Below, piece after piece: positions 1 to 8,575 of a stretch of 64,000 nucleotides of DNA. Position 1 is the stretch's first letter; each line of letters opens with the position of its first letter. Source of the stretch: VAXT01 sp963827725 (GTDB lineage: Bacteria; Actinomycetota; Thermoleophilia; Gaiellales; Gaiellaceae); assembly GCA_963827725.1 (NCBI GenBank), contig CAWHBM010000001.1, forward strand, positions 1 through 64,000, written 5' to 3'. The translations under genes were made by a program, and so were the position numbers. The notes under the pieces were generated by a model. That model made no database searches and was not told the origin of the DNA. It saw nothing but the letters and a program-made list of their open reading frames with translations.

Positions 1-17
1 AGCTCGACTTTATCCAA

Positions 18-875
18 TTATGCGGCATAGCACACCGCATCCATGAAGCGTTCGAACAATGCGCGCGGCATTTTTATCGTGTCGGTTGCCTGGGGGGACG
101 TGGAAAAAGGGAGATGCTCCCACAACTGCCGCCGCACCAAGGCCATCGCGTCTGCAAAGGTGGGGCGCGTTGTGCGCTACCACGCCGTGCGGCGCACGCA
201 GGTCGCTCCCTGCGCGATCCGCAGCTGGGCCGTCAGTGCGATGAGCGTGTCGAGGCGCAGCAGCGCCAGGGTGGTGCGAGCAATCGCACGCGCATGCCAT
301 TGGCGCTGCGTTTCCATCCCCAGATGCGCCCGCGCTTCTTCCAACGTCACTTCCAGAGGCCAGTGACGGACAAACCAGGTCAGCCGCTGCGCAGGCGCAG
401 GCGCCACATTGGTCGACAACAAGGCCTGTGGTGTGCAGCACGCTGGCGGGGCGCGGAGCAGGACCCAGCGGAGGGCGACCGGGGGGGCCCCCGTGTGATA
501 CCATCCGGCGGTGTCCGTGGCGACCTCCACCTCACGCGGCCCTGCGCGCCCTCCCACGGCGCAACGCGCCGTGGGGGCCATGGGGGCCGCGCATCCGCCA
601 ACCCGGCCTCCCGCGTCGGCCGGCGCGGGCCTGTGAGCCGGGGCCGGCCCGTGGTCCCCGGGGCACGCGGGGGCGGGGGATCAGAGAGGGCCGCGTCAAA
701 ACGCAGCCGCGTGATGACACTCCCACGGCGCAACGTCTTGACTTTGGCAAGCCGTTCCAGCACCGCAACACTGCTGTCGGCCACCCAGACGATCTCCCGG
801 TCAGGCCACCAGCGCGCGCCGCGCCGCAGCAGCGGCCACGCCCGGGCCGTGCGGGCCAATAGCGTGGCTGCCTTG
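18..875 (-). pseudogene. decayed DDE transposase (IS4-superfamily type), 5'-truncated
   Basis: On the minus strand the segments WWPDREIVWVADSS, ITRLRFDAAL, VEVATDTAGWYHTG, PLEVTLEEARAHLGMETQRQ and MPRALFERFMDAVCYAA appear in that order. They belong to one DDE transposase family common in IS-rich genomes. The reading frame is broken: a frameshift lies near 550-600, and an in-frame TAG at 177-179 stands where I expect Tyr (AW-Y-R). The native stop is at 18-20. The N-terminus is missing because another element begins near 880. Many residues differ from what I remember of the family in one direction (Leu to Trp or Arg, Asp and Glu to Ala, Gln to Pro, Lys to Thr), which suggests transversion-biased decay. 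It should not be functional. The family name is uncertain. Confidence 0.7.
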
Positions 876-879
876 ACCT

Positions 880-1721
880 CAGTCGTGATGATTCAGGGGG
901 TACGCGTGGGACTGGTGCGCCGCACCCGTTTTGGCCCCAGCTGCCAGGACGCGGTGGCCCGCGTGTTCGATGCTCTCCCTCCCACCCCAGGGAAACGGCT
1001 CCTGGTCGTGGATGCAGGCATTGCCACCAAAGGAGCAGTTTGCCGCGGCGACCGAACAGGACGCCTTGCTGGGGCGCCTGCGGATCAACGTCAAGCTGCG
1101 GTGTGCTCCTCCACCCCCCACGGGCAAACGCGGGCGGCGCCCCGTGCACGGCGAGGTGATCCATCCCGGGTGCGACGTGTCAGAGGTGGCACCGGACGTG
1201 GAGCGGCACATCCCTGGGGAGGCCGGGCTCATCCGGCTCCGGCGTTGGCATTTGCTGCATTATGAGGAGTGCCCTACCATCCGGGTGGATGTGGTGCGGA
1301 TTGATGATCCCGCCTATGATGCTCCGCTGCTCGTAGGCACCACGGCATGTGAGCTGACGAGTGAGGAGTGTTGGGTGGGCTACCAGCATCGGTGGCCGGT
1401 GGAGACGAACTTCTTTGTGGCACAAGACACTCCCGCTATGGAGATGCCGCGGGCGTGGACGAAAACAGCGCTGGAGCGGCGGATCAGTTTGCCTTGTTGG
1501 CCGGGTCGCTGTTGCAAGCCATCGCGGCGGTCTGCGCGCCGCAAGCGATGGGCCCGTGGGATCGCCAGCCCGTGCGTTCGGCGGGTCGCCTAGCGAACTA
1601 TCTCGATCTCCATGCGTGGCATTTTGCGACTCTTGCCCTTGAAGGAATCGCACTGAGAAACTATCGAAAAAATCCAAAAGGTTTCCAGAGAAAGGACTTG
1701 CGGCGACGGAAGGCTGCGTGA
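880..1721 (+). pseudogene. DDE transposase remnant with two frameshifts
   Basis: A plus-strand transposase can be followed through LLVVDAGIATK (frame 3), RLRINVKLRCAPPPPTGKRG and GYQHRWPVETNFFVAQDT (frame 1), then FALLAGSLLQAIAAVCAP and HAWHFATLALEGIALRNY (frame 3) to a TGA at 1719-1721. The frame changes near 1030 and near 1490, so no full protein can be made as read. The Glu in RWPVETNF is the likely third catalytic acidic residue. The N-terminal third is absent where the element abuts the minus-strand remnant at about 880. Its sequence looks much closer to a healthy copy than its neighbour does. The exact IS family was not determined. Confidence 0.65.
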
Positions 1722-1779
1722 ATTGGTAAAATGGGAGTAGATCTTCCGAAAATGAATTGGAAATTCCAGGCTGGCTTTC

Positions 1780-2934
1780 ATGAGCATACGGGTGTATCTC
1801 TCCACGCACACATGCCAAACAACCCACGAGGAGGAGCCACCCGTGTGCCTCCGGATACAGCTCAGTCGTGCAACTGTCAAAGAGCTGCACAGCCGTCTGC
1901 AGCATGCCTATCAACGCGATGAGGTGCGCTTGGCACGGCGCATCACGGTGTGGCTCGACCTGCTGGTGCACCAGGTGCCCGTGGAGGTGCTCAGTGAACG
2001 CTGGGGCCTCAGCCCCTCCTGTCTCTACCACTGGCGTCAGGCCTTTCTGCTGCGGGGCATGGATAGCTTGGTCTATCGCCATGGCGGGGGGCGCCCAGAG
2101 AAGTTGACCTCCACGTAGCGGAAACGCTTGGTCGCGTTGATTGAGGCCGGTCCAGTCGTCGTGGGCTTGGAGACGGCCTGTTGGAACTCGGTCTTGCTCC
2201 GGGTGCTGATTTGGCGCGAGTTTGGCGTACTCTATCACCGTCATTATGTGTGTACGTTGCTCCACAACTTGGGGTTTTCGTTTCAGAAGGCGCGCTTTGT
2301 CTCGGACCATCTCGACGCGGTCAAGCGCCTGGCGTGGCTGCAAGAACAATGGCCAGCGCTTGTACGGGCAGCCAAGCGTTGCAAAGGGTTAATCCTGTTT
2401 GAAGACGAGGCCAGGTTTGCGCAGTGGGGCTCCTTGAGTTCTCCCTGGGCGCGCCGTGGCCACCAGCCGGAGGTGCCGACCAGTGGCAAGCGCAAAGGCT
2501 CCAAGGTTTTTGGGGCGATCGCGTATTTTTCGGGGCGTTTGTTCTCTCAAGGCATCGAGGGCCGCTTCAATGCGGAAAGTTCCCAAGCGTTTTTGCAGCG
2601 AATCATGGCGCAAACCACCGAGCACGTGTTTTTGATCCACGATGGGGCCCGGTATCACACGAGTGCCTCGACCACGACCTTTTTGGCGGCGCATAAGGCT
2701 CGCCTCACAGCATATCCCTTGCCATCGTATTCGCCGGATGACAACCCGATTGCGTACCTGTGGAAGAAGACGAAACAACGGGCGACCCACAACAAATACT
2801 TTAAAGAGTTTGCCGAGCTAACGGTCTCGGTCGAGAAAGCGTTGGCGTATTTTGCCACGCATCCCGACACGGTGTTAGGGCTCTTTGGGCGCTACTGCGA
2901 GGAAAGCGGTTTGGAACTTCAACAGGCCGCCTAG
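1780..2934 (+). pseudogene. IS630 family transposase, amber-interrupted and with lost catalytic Glu
   Basis: The N-terminal part (about 112 codons) is a helix-turn-helix region (VEVLSERWGLSPSCLYHW). It is followed in the same frame by an in-frame TAG at 2116-2118 and then by the DDE domain. The catalytic acids are seen as FEDEARF (Asp) and LIHDGARYH (Asp). The third motif, normally NPIE, reads NPIAYLWKKTK, so the catalytic Glu is Ala (GCG). Without the stop the protein would be about 384 residues, usual for IS630. The substitutions Tyr to Ser, Glu to Ala, Tyr to Asp and Thr to Pro against the expected family sequence are again A-to-C or T-to-G changes. Both defects point to a dead copy. Terminal repeats were not found. 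Confidence 0.8.
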
Positions 2935-2958
2935 ACTGCCAAAAGCAAACCTGAACAT

Positions 2959-3678
2959 CTATATCACCTCGACAGGAGGGGGTGCTTGGGGCCTGCCAAG
3001 AGGTTGGTCCTGGAGAGCCGGGCTCAGCAGCCGTGCAAGCCGTTCGTCCATCTGCTTGGCAAGGACAGGGTCTGCATGCACAGGCAGCCAAATATACTCC
3101 CGCTAGCTCCAGACATGGTCGGTCAGCCCGATGGCCATCGCCGGGGTACGCCGGGTGCGCCCTTGGCGCAGGCTCTTGGGCAGCTTCACAAAGGTGTAGA
3201 GGCTGACCAGCAACCCGATGCGTCCGCGATGACGGGGGGCAATCCCAGACCAGCAGCGGGTGCGGCGACGCAGGGGTGCCCCCCGCCCACGCAAAGTACC
3301 ATACCAGCGTTCCATCTGCACGGCCTGCGGATGATGGGTCTGCGCGCGGTGGGCCGCGACACGCTGGAAGTGGTGGACTGGCTTGAGCGCCACGGCACAA
3401 ATGACCGCCGTCCCCTCATCACAGACACCCCGCCGCTGACATTGCAGCAACTGGTCCGCGGTCGCTACTGACCGCTTGCTCCGCGCCATCAAGGGGCCCT
3501 CCCGCTCGGAGCACTCCCGGTGGCACAGGGGGCAGCGCAAGCGTTCGAGGTGTCTGGCCTTGCCGGTCCAGGAGCGATGCGCGATATTGCCTCTGCCGGA
3601 GCGATTGAACTGTGCACAGTGTGGCTGCGGGCACGAGAAACGGGTCTATCTCTCTGGCGCTGGCGTCGTCAGTATCAT
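2959..3678 (-). pseudogene. IS1-like transposase with zinc ribbon, two in-frame TAG codons
   Basis: Read on the minus strand from an ATG at 3676-3678, the frame contains a zinc-ribbon start (CPQPHC ... CPLCHREC) and SEREGPLMARSK. It then contains ERWYGTLRGRGAPLRRRTRC, SLYTFVKLPKSLRQGRT, RTPAMAIGLTDHVW and REYIWLPVHADPVL, and ends at a TAG at 2959-2961. This layout is that of IS1-like elements in which a short zinc-ribbon/HTH precedes the DDE part. Two further TAG codons interrupt it, at 3646-3648 and 3103-3105; the second stands where I expect Tyr in WS-Y-REY. It is shorter than a full IS1-like protein, so an internal deletion is likely. Confidence 0.6.
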
Positions 3679-4050
3679 AGCGGTCCTCCTGTGGCAGGGA
3701 ATGGACCAAAAGATACAGAGCAGACGCCAGTTGTGCCACGTTACTGTTCTCCAGGACTACCGACTTTTCTGGTCGGCGAAAAAAGTCTCGCTGCGGCATC
3801 GCTTTTGATACCAGCGACACGCCTCCTCTGCTGTCGCCAGATTGCTCACCCGCTCCCGGGGCTCTTGCTACCCCTTGGCCCAACCCCACAGTCCCATGAC
3901 GGGACGATACGCCTCGCGTGTGCCAGAGGCCTCTATTAACGCCAGCCGCCTCCCCGGCCGGAGACAGGCGCCTCAAGCATCGAGGCGCCCGGGTGCGCCC
4001 TCCCACGTCGCCGTCGTGCTCATGGCCGTACGGCATCCGGAGGACCAGCC

Positions 4051-5259
4051 TCAGTAGTTGAAAACGATACCAAAGGCCTGAGCCCTCTCGTATAAGTCGT
4101 GATAAACAGGAATGTTCCGTAAGAGTCGATAATGTCTGGCAACCTCCATCATCAGCCACAACAGCACGCGGGCAAAGCGCAGCGCTTGCGGCCGCAGTTG
4201 TCGCGCCCCACGTTGGGGCTGCGCCATGACTTCGGCATGCAACCACACCCACACATTGCGCAACACGAACGCCACGCCCACAAACAACAGACGCAAGGCC
4301 GGTTTACGACTGCTGGTGCGCATGCGGGCTTGATGCGCTTGCCGGTAGGACGACTCAATGCCAAAACGACAGCGATAGGTGGCGCGCATCCAATCAAGGG
4401 GCGATGCGGTGACGCCCCAGGTGGCATACAGCAGCGCTTCTCGCTGGTGACGCCCCCTTTGGCCCCGCGTGTTGTGACAGACCACCGCCAGGTCAAAGTC
4501 GACGTGGCCCTCTGGAGGGCTTTTCAAGGTATAGGGGGTCCATTGACCTTGTTTCATGGCCGCCAGTGCATAGGTGCCGGTGGGGCCTCCCGCCGTGGTG
4601 GGCTTTTTCCCACGTTTGACCGCGGGCATGATGAAGGGCAACTCCGCCGTGATCAGATCGCGAATCACCCGTACACTGTAAAAGCCGCGGTCGAGAAGCA
4701 CGAGCTTAATCCGAATACCCAACGTGACCAAACGGGTAAGGAGGGTTCGTACCACGTGATCCATGGTCTGTTTGGCCCGCACGCGGCACATCGCCAGGGT
4801 ATAGCGGCGCCCCCGGATCACGGCATAGGCGGTGGCATAGGTGAAAAAGTGGGTCGTGCCACCCTTGGCTTTGCTGCGGCAGACCTCGTCTTGATGGGCC
4901 TCCTCTACCGTCCCATGGTAGGGCAGCGCGACCAAATCCATGGCCACCTGGCGTCCACGTTTCCCCAAGCCCTTGGGAATCAGCTTGGCCAGGAGGTCAT
5001 TGAGATGGCCTTCGAGGGCATCCAGGTCGCGGAACTGGCTCGACAGGGTGCCCAGCACGGTCGGTCCCGACGGAGCACGTTCAAGCTGGTCACAGGCCTG
5101 ATGGACCGAGAGCCTGGAGGCGGCAGCAAAGACCAGGACCCGCAGCAGGTCCCGGCTTTCAATAGCACCGGGCATCTCCAAGGGCAAGGTGTCGAGCGTG
5201 TTGATGGTGAAAGTGTACACGTCTTGGCTCTTCAAGGTATACTGAGGATAGGTCGTCAT
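4051..5259 (-). CDS. ISH3-like / IS4-superfamily transposase (intact)
   Basis: This 402-residue protein is a DDE transposase. Visible catalytic regions are AMDLVALPYHG (first Asp, about residue 106), KLVLLDRGFYSVRVIRDL (second Asp, about residue 190) and RCRFGIESSYRQAHQARMR (Glu, about residue 300). KAKGGTTHFFTYATAY is a family-typical block. Length and continuity suggest an active enzyme. The gene nearly fills its element, starting about 106 bp inside the right end. The stop codon TGA is completed by the last base outside the inverted repeat, i.e. by the duplicated target AGCCT, so termination here depends on the insertion site. Confidence 0.85.
   Translation of the reverse strand: MTTYPQYTLKSQDVYTFTINTLDTLPLEMPGAIESRDLLRVLVFAAASRLSVHQACDQLERAPSGPTVLGTLSSQFRDLDALEGHLNDLLAKLIPKGLGKRGRQVAMDLVALPYHGTVEEAHQDEVCRSKAKGGTTHFFTYATAYAVIRGRRYTLAMCRVRAKQTMDHVVRTLLTRLVTLGIRIKLVLLDRGFYSVRVIRDLITAELPFIMPAVKRGKKPTTAGGPTGTYALAAMKQGQWTPYTLKSPPEGHVDFDLAVVCHNTRGQRGRHQREALLYATWGVTASPLDWMRATYRCRFGIESSYRQAHQARMRTSSRKPALRLLFVGVAFVLRNVWVWLHAEVMAQPQRGARQLRPQALRFARVLLWLMMEVARHYRLLRNIPVYHDLYERAQAFGIVFNY
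4052..4064. repeat. left terminal inverted repeat of the ISH3-like element
   Basis: CAGTAGTTGAAAA matches the reverse complement of 5353-5365 exactly. It overlaps the last codons of the transposase gene. The base just outside (4051) belongs to the AGCCT target duplication. Confidence 0.85.
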
Positions 5260-5352
5260 AGGGGCTCTCCGATTGGCTTGAGGGAATTGGTTTCTTCCTC
5301 TCGTTATCGGAGAGTCCTTTGTTTTTTATAGCTTTATTTTGCCATATCACCA

Positions 5353-5365
5353 TTTTCAACTACTG
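5353..5365. repeat. right terminal inverted repeat of the ISH3-like element
   Basis: TTTTCAACTACTG is the inverse of the left end. The following AGCCT (5366-5370) repeats 4047-4051. The about 90 bp between this repeat and the transposase start is AT-rich and probably holds its promoter. Confidence 0.85.
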
Positions 5366-6679
5366 AGCCTCGCTCGTGCAGTGGGTCCTGCAGCGCCCTC
5401 GCCTCGCAAGACCCCCTTGGTCCCCTTGGGGCTCAGCGTGCGCATCTGCTCGACCATCGCGAGGGGGAGAGCCTCGGGGCCATGCCCTTGGGGACTGTGG
5501 CGCACACGCCACGCCAGGGGCAAGGCGCCCCCCTTAGTACTACAGTTGTAGTTTATGGAACTGTCCGCCGTTTATAGTGATAATATGGCGCCATTCCCTG
5601 GTGCCAGCGCCGCCATGCTGACCAGTCCAGCCTCTGGCCAATGGTCTGCTTGGTGGCCAGCACGAGCCGCCAGCAGAGGCGGCGAATCTCGGACACACGC
5701 AATGGGACCCACGGCGCCGCGCCGCTTTGAACGCGGCTAGACTGTTGGGCGTCACCTGGCCCAGCATTTTTTTTGGCAGCGGGCGCTCCTGCCGGGGCCG
5801 TGCCCGCACTACCGCTAGCCACGCCTAGAACACTGATCAATTGCTTAAACACTGGCTCTCAGAAAGCCCGTAAATGCAAGGGGATGGGCGCTGAGAGCGT
5901 GGAACATTTCATGCACGTTATCCAGTCGATGGGGTAGACACCTCAGCATCCCCCAGGAAGCACGCCAATGTGGCTGAGCAAGGTTCTAACGATTTGATCA
6001 GCGTTCTAGGCCCCCATCGCCCAGGTGATCTGCCGCTACCACCCTGTCCAACGGCGGACTACATCGTGCTCTCAGCCGACGTCGCCTTGCGCGGCTTCAA
6101 AACTGCTCTCCATCAGCCAGCGGGGGCCGGCCACGTGCACGGCCTCGGCCAGTGTGGCGGTTCTGCGGGGCAAAGACGACCAAGGCCGTCAGGGCCGTGG
6201 GGGCACTCACGCTGCGCCGTCCCAACCGCCAGCGGCGCCACGCCGGCTGCCTCGGGGCGGCCAAGGGCAGCCAGGGCCAGTCCTCCCACGGGGGCCTTGG
6301 GCGCCAGCACCCGCACTGTGCCGTGTCCAGCCGTCGGTGGGCACGGCCGCAAGGACCGTTTTGACGTGCCGTTGCTGCCACCCCAGCCAGACATCCGCTT
6401 TCCCAGAGACGGCCAGGGCATAGGCCCGTTCCTGCGCCTCCCACCACCTCCGCCGCCGCCGATCATCGCCATAGACGCTGTCGCCCGTCACCCAGGTGGC
6501 AGACACCCCCGCTTGGCAGGCCTGCTCCAGCCGGCGCTGGCCCAGCGTCGGCGTCGGGGCCAACGGTCGCTCGGCGGGAATCCCCGCCCAGGCGCAGGGC
6601 TCACGATCCGGCGTCCACGCCTGGGGCAGAGAGCGTTCCCGGTCAAGCAAGGCGTGCCCTCGCGCACTAGCATAGGAGG

Positions 6680-6699
6680 CGTAAATAAATAACTGGCCG
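6680..6699. repeat. left inverted repeat of the ISAzo13 element
   Basis: CGTAAATAAATAACTGGCCG is identical to the reverse complement of 7965-7984. The transposase ends 5 bp inside it. Confidence 0.8.
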
Positions 6700-6703
6700 T
6701 TTT

Positions 6704-7959
6704 CTACGATCTCTGCTGGCGCGGTTTAATGGCATAGTTCCAATCCTTGCCATGAAACTTCGCTGGCGAGAGATTCAGGCGCTTCATGTCCTCACTACTG
6801 ACCTTAATACCGGTGGGATAGGCGTTCTTATCCAACTCGGCTTGGATGGTGAGACCCGTGTTGGTCGTGGTATGACCAATTAAATTGACGACCACCTCGT
6901 GACTGATCAACGGCCGCCCCCGCCAATTCTCGGTAATATGACAAAACATCCGATGTTCGATCTTATTCCACTTACTGGTCCCCGGAGGAAAGTGCCGGAC
7001 GTAGATCGCGATCCCGATCTCATCGGCGAGCTTTTGGAGTTCTACCTTCCACAACCGATTGCGACTGGCATTGCTCCCCCCGCCATCGGCCGTGATGAGG
7101 ACCGCGTGGGCCTGAGGATACGCCACCTTGCCCATATGCCACCACCAGCGCCGGATGGATTCCACCGCAAATTGGGCGGTGTCGTGATCGATCCCCACAC
7201 TCACCCAGCCGCGATTGTGCGTTGGATCGTACACCCCATAGGGACAAATCTTGCCCAACTGCTTGTCCGGAAAATCGTGGGTACGTACGCGTTCCGGCTG
7301 CCCTTGCGGCTGGTAGTCCCGTCCCCCATTGGCAAACGGGCCCACGAGTTCCTTCTTTTTCGCATCAACCGAAATGACCGGCTGCCCCGCACGCTGAAAC
7401 ACTTTCACACAGCGGTTGATATAGCGAAATTGGGCATCCCGATCGGGATGCGCCGCCCCCTCTAATGTCTTGCGCGTGCCCTGTAAGCTATAGTCCAAGT
7501 CTGCTAACAACTGCGCCACGGTGGTATGGCTGACCTTATGCCCCTGGCCTGTCAGCGCCTGGCCAATTTTCGTGTGCTCTTACAGGTCCAGCGCAACGGC
7601 GACATCGGATCGCCCCGTGTCGTCGGGTCCACCAACGCTTCCAACGCGGAGACCAGGGCAGGATCATGGGTCTGGAGCGGTTTGCGCCCGCCTCCCGCGT
7701 GCCGAATCCGCCGGCCGGTAGGACTCGCTGGCGCCTGCTCGTGACGCAATTCTTGACACCCACGGCGAATCGTCCGCTCCCCCAAGCCCGTGGCTTGGGC
7801 CACCACCTTGATCCCGCCGTGCCCCAATTCGAGCGCTTCGCTGGCCGCCCAGCGGCGGCGTCCGCGCTCATTCAGCTCAGACGCAAGGCGGGTGAACTTT
7901 CTTCTCAGGACTTCTATAATGCCCGTGTCTATCATGTCATCAATGTAGTATGAATACAC
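6704..7959 (-). pseudogene. ISAzo13 family transposase, one frameshift
   Basis: The N-terminal 130 codons (LASELNERGRRRWAASEALE, VVAQATGLGERTIRRG, PLRWTCKSTRKLA) and the C-terminal 270 codons (VISVDAKKKELVGPF, GWVSVGIDHDTAQFAVES, VLITADGGGSNASRNRLWK, SKWNKIEHRMFCHITENWRG) belong to one ISAzo13 transposase. The DDE residues are visible in VDAKKKE, ADGGGSN and NKIEHR. A single missing base near 7560, where ggccagg likely was ggcccagg, shifts the frame between the two. Otherwise the protein looks undamaged, in contrast to the surrounding IS701 copy. The indel could be a consensus error, in which case the gene is intact. Confidence 0.8.
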
Positions 7960-7964
7960 AAAAG

Positions 7965-7984
7965 CGGCCAGTTATTTATTTACG
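7965..7984. repeat. right inverted repeat of the ISAzo13 element
   Basis: The inverse copy of 6680-6699, lying just upstream of the transposase start at 7959. It marks the upstream border of the element inside the IS701 remnant. Confidence 0.8.
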
Positions 7985-8378
7985 ATGACTTAGACCAGAA
8001 ACACCCGCCGAAGGGCGGCCCTTTTGAGCAAGCCCGTCTCGTCGATGACGAGCGATGCCAGGGGGAACGCTCAGAGGCTCCATGCCATAGCCGCGCCAAT
8101 CATCCCGCACAGCTTCGGCATCCCACCGGGCGCGCCCCAACACATGCTGCACCCCATACGGCGTATCATCGCCATTGCCTGCGGCCAGTTGCCAGCCGTT
8201 GTTCCGCTCTACTGGACTGCGCAAGCCCCGCAGAGACGCCCTCGCACGCCGCCGCACGTCCCGGCGGGCCAAGCGTGCGCCCATCCGGCGCTCCACCTCT
8301 GTCAGCTCCAGCATCCAGGCCCGCACCGTGTCGACGGTCGACTCAGCAGCCTTGCCCCTGGTCGGCACGCTTGACCAT

Positions 8379-8575
8379 CGCCAAGCGCCACCGTCCGATA
8401 GCGGCGCAGCAATGGCACCCACGTCTCCAGCCCCCCAGCCGACGCGCTATCGGCCAGGCTGGCGCCGGCGGGGCGACCGAGTATCCACTTAAGCCGGGAC
8501 AGTTGGGTGTCGGTCAGGTACCTGAGGGGCTGAATTCCGCCAAGAGTTCAGGCACCTACCAGAGGACCGACCGAC
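8379..8575. other. gap between two transposase remnants, no gene recognised
   Basis: About 200 bp between the IS701 N-terminal piece and the next transposase. No convincing reading frame is seen. The segment contains GAGGGGCTGAATTCCGCC and AAGAGTTCAGGCACC close to the next gene and is probably IS end sequence. No clean inverted repeat was found. Confidence 0.4.

Larger units (their letters stand above)
4052..5365 (-). mobile_element. complete insertion sequence, 1,314 bp, ISH3-like
   Basis: The element is bounded by perfect 13-bp inverted repeats (CAGTAGTTGAAAA) at 4052-4064 and 5353-5365. It is flanked by a direct 5-bp duplication, AGCCT, at 4047-4051 and 5366-5370. It carries one uninterrupted transposase gene on the minus strand. 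The intact target duplication and open frame indicate a fairly recent insertion into an already decayed IS4 copy. ISH3 and IS4 relatives make 4-5 bp duplications, which fits; the exact family was not confirmed by a search. Confidence 0.85.
3752..5545 (-). pseudogene. IS4 family transposase remnant, split by a later IS insertion
   Basis: The remnant runs on the minus strand in two pieces, 5366-5545 and 3752-4051, separated by the IS at 4052-5365. If that IS and one copy of AGCCT are removed, the reading continues as GWSSGCRTAMSTTATWEG, TREAYRPVMG, then SNLATAEEACRWYQKR and SETFFADQKSR. The last is the family's catalytic-Glu region. In-frame TGA (3973-3975) and TAG (3868-3870) stand at expected Leu and Tyr. 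Other changes from the remembered consensus (Cys to Gly and Trp, Leu to Arg, Phe to Cys, Ile to Ser, Ser to Ala) are nearly all T-to-G on the coding strand. The N-terminal third is not recognisable. Confidence 0.6.
6680..7984 (-). mobile_element. ISAzo13 family element, about 1.3 kb
   Basis: Inverted repeats CGTAAATAAATAACTGGCCG lie at 6680-6699 and (inverse) 7965-7984 and enclose one transposase gene on the minus strand. If the outer CG pairs are a 2-bp target duplication, the repeats are 18 bp. The element sits inside the IS701 remnant, between its SAGVSG and its ASARGHALLDRE segments, so it arrived after that copy. Confidence 0.8.
5553..8378 (-). pseudogene. IS701 family transposase remnant, split by an ISAzo13 insertion
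   Basis: The N-terminal piece (7985-8378) reads ELTEVERRMGARLARRDVRR, GWQLAAGNGDDTPYGVQHVL and KKGRPSAGVSG-like sequence. The middle and C-terminal pieces (6679 down to 5553) read LDRERSLPQAWTPDRE, WVTGDSVYGDDRR, WEDWPWLPLAAP, ESSFEAAQGDVG, AWRRWHQGMAPYYHYKRR. Together they cover an IS701 transposase from near start to end. At least three frameshifts are present, plus TGA (6072-6074) and TAG (6036-6038, 6006-6008) in frame; one TAG replaces the expected Tyr of WTGW-Y-R. About 12-15 residues seem to be missing next to the nested element. Changes such as Leu to Trp, Val to Gly, Asp and Glu to Ala dominate. Non-functional. Confidence 0.7.

Noticed and set aside
114..1265. Long plus-strand frame over the first kilobase
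   Set aside because: It is antisense to a recognisable minus-strand transposase for most of its length and only its end coincides with a real plus-strand remnant.
2959..3678. IS91/HUH-type element
   Set aside because: The zinc ribbon could suggest this, but the downstream motifs match IS1-like DDE transposases and no HUH pair is present.
18..6100. Reassigned TAG codon (amber read as an amino acid) in the transposase region
   Set aside because: TAG stands at expected Tyr in several copies but at a likely Gln in another, TGA also occurs in frame, frameshifts are present, and the nested elements use normal stops. Decay explains this better.
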